A stretch of DNA of 64,000 nt, taken from the NCBI GenBank assembly GCA_963693285.1, contig OY848924.1:4667214-4731213 (forward strand). The letters are read 5' to 3'. The DNA comes from Xestospongia muta (Eukaryota; Porifera; Demospongiae; Haplosclerida; Petrosiidae). Position numbers and translations under genes: made by a program. Of the stretch, positions 64,000-64,000 are shown one piece after another. Position 1 is the stretch's first letter; each line of letters starts with the position of its first letter. The notes under the pieces were generated by a model. It saw only the letters and a list, made by a program, of their open reading frames with translations, did not search any database and was not told the origin of the DNA.

Positions 64000-64000
64000 T

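Noticed and set aside
1..64000. CRISPR arrays, operons, tRNA or rRNA genes
   Set aside because: None seen; the tandem arrays are intron units or satellite, and the gene structure is eukaryotic with spliced exons.

Overview
The window looks like nuclear DNA of an early-branching metazoan, most likely a demosponge of the Amphimedon kind. It is AT-rich, has many short GT-AG introns, and carries two large ankyrin–Roc–COR–Death genes typical of expanded sponge and cnidarian repertoires. The organism is inferred from this style; no sequence here names it.

Two paralogous genes lie head to tail on the + strand. Gene 1 (642-24749, 21 exons, about 1414 aa) and gene 2 (28733-50989, 29 exons, about 1593 aa) share one plan: a 13-codon first exon, 13 exons that each hold one ankyrin repeat (all phase 0-0), and one exon of about 2.06 kb that carries a Roc GTPase plus COR. 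After that come phase-1 exons for a Death domain, short acidic/polar linkers and a second death-fold (CARD-like) domain. No kinase or leucine-rich repeat is seen. The layout resembles the non-kinase part of DAPK1. By family logic the ankyrin array would sense a partner, Roc-COR would switch and dimerise, and the death folds would recruit adaptors in cell-death or innate-immune signalling; that role is inferred. The two genes reached 13 ankyrin exons by different routes: gene 1 duplicated a three-exon block and tripled its last repeat (near-identical 1.98-kb units), while gene 2 amplified a single exon six times (units of about 1.05 kb).

Between the genes (24750-28732) lie a decayed integrase-only gene of GIN1/Ginger type and a decayed piece of an iPLA2-like patatin phospholipase, both on the - strand. 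The integrase relic starts where gene 1 loses the rest of its tail. The intron before the last ankyrin exon of gene 2 holds two non-autonomous DNA elements, one TTAA-flanked and one hAT-like.

Region 51000-54350 shows nothing recognisable apart from a possible poly(A) signal. Region 54360-59760 is a satellite of about 36 copies of a ~146-bp unit with higher-order structure and three G-run variants. The right end holds exons of an unrecognised - strand gene (60162-61138, and 63807-63999 running off the edge). Into it is set a 2.27-kb DNA transposon (61161-63429) with terminal inverted repeats and a transposase-like gene broken by two in-frame stops. The left edge (1-206) holds a frameshifted fragment of a retroelement-type protein.
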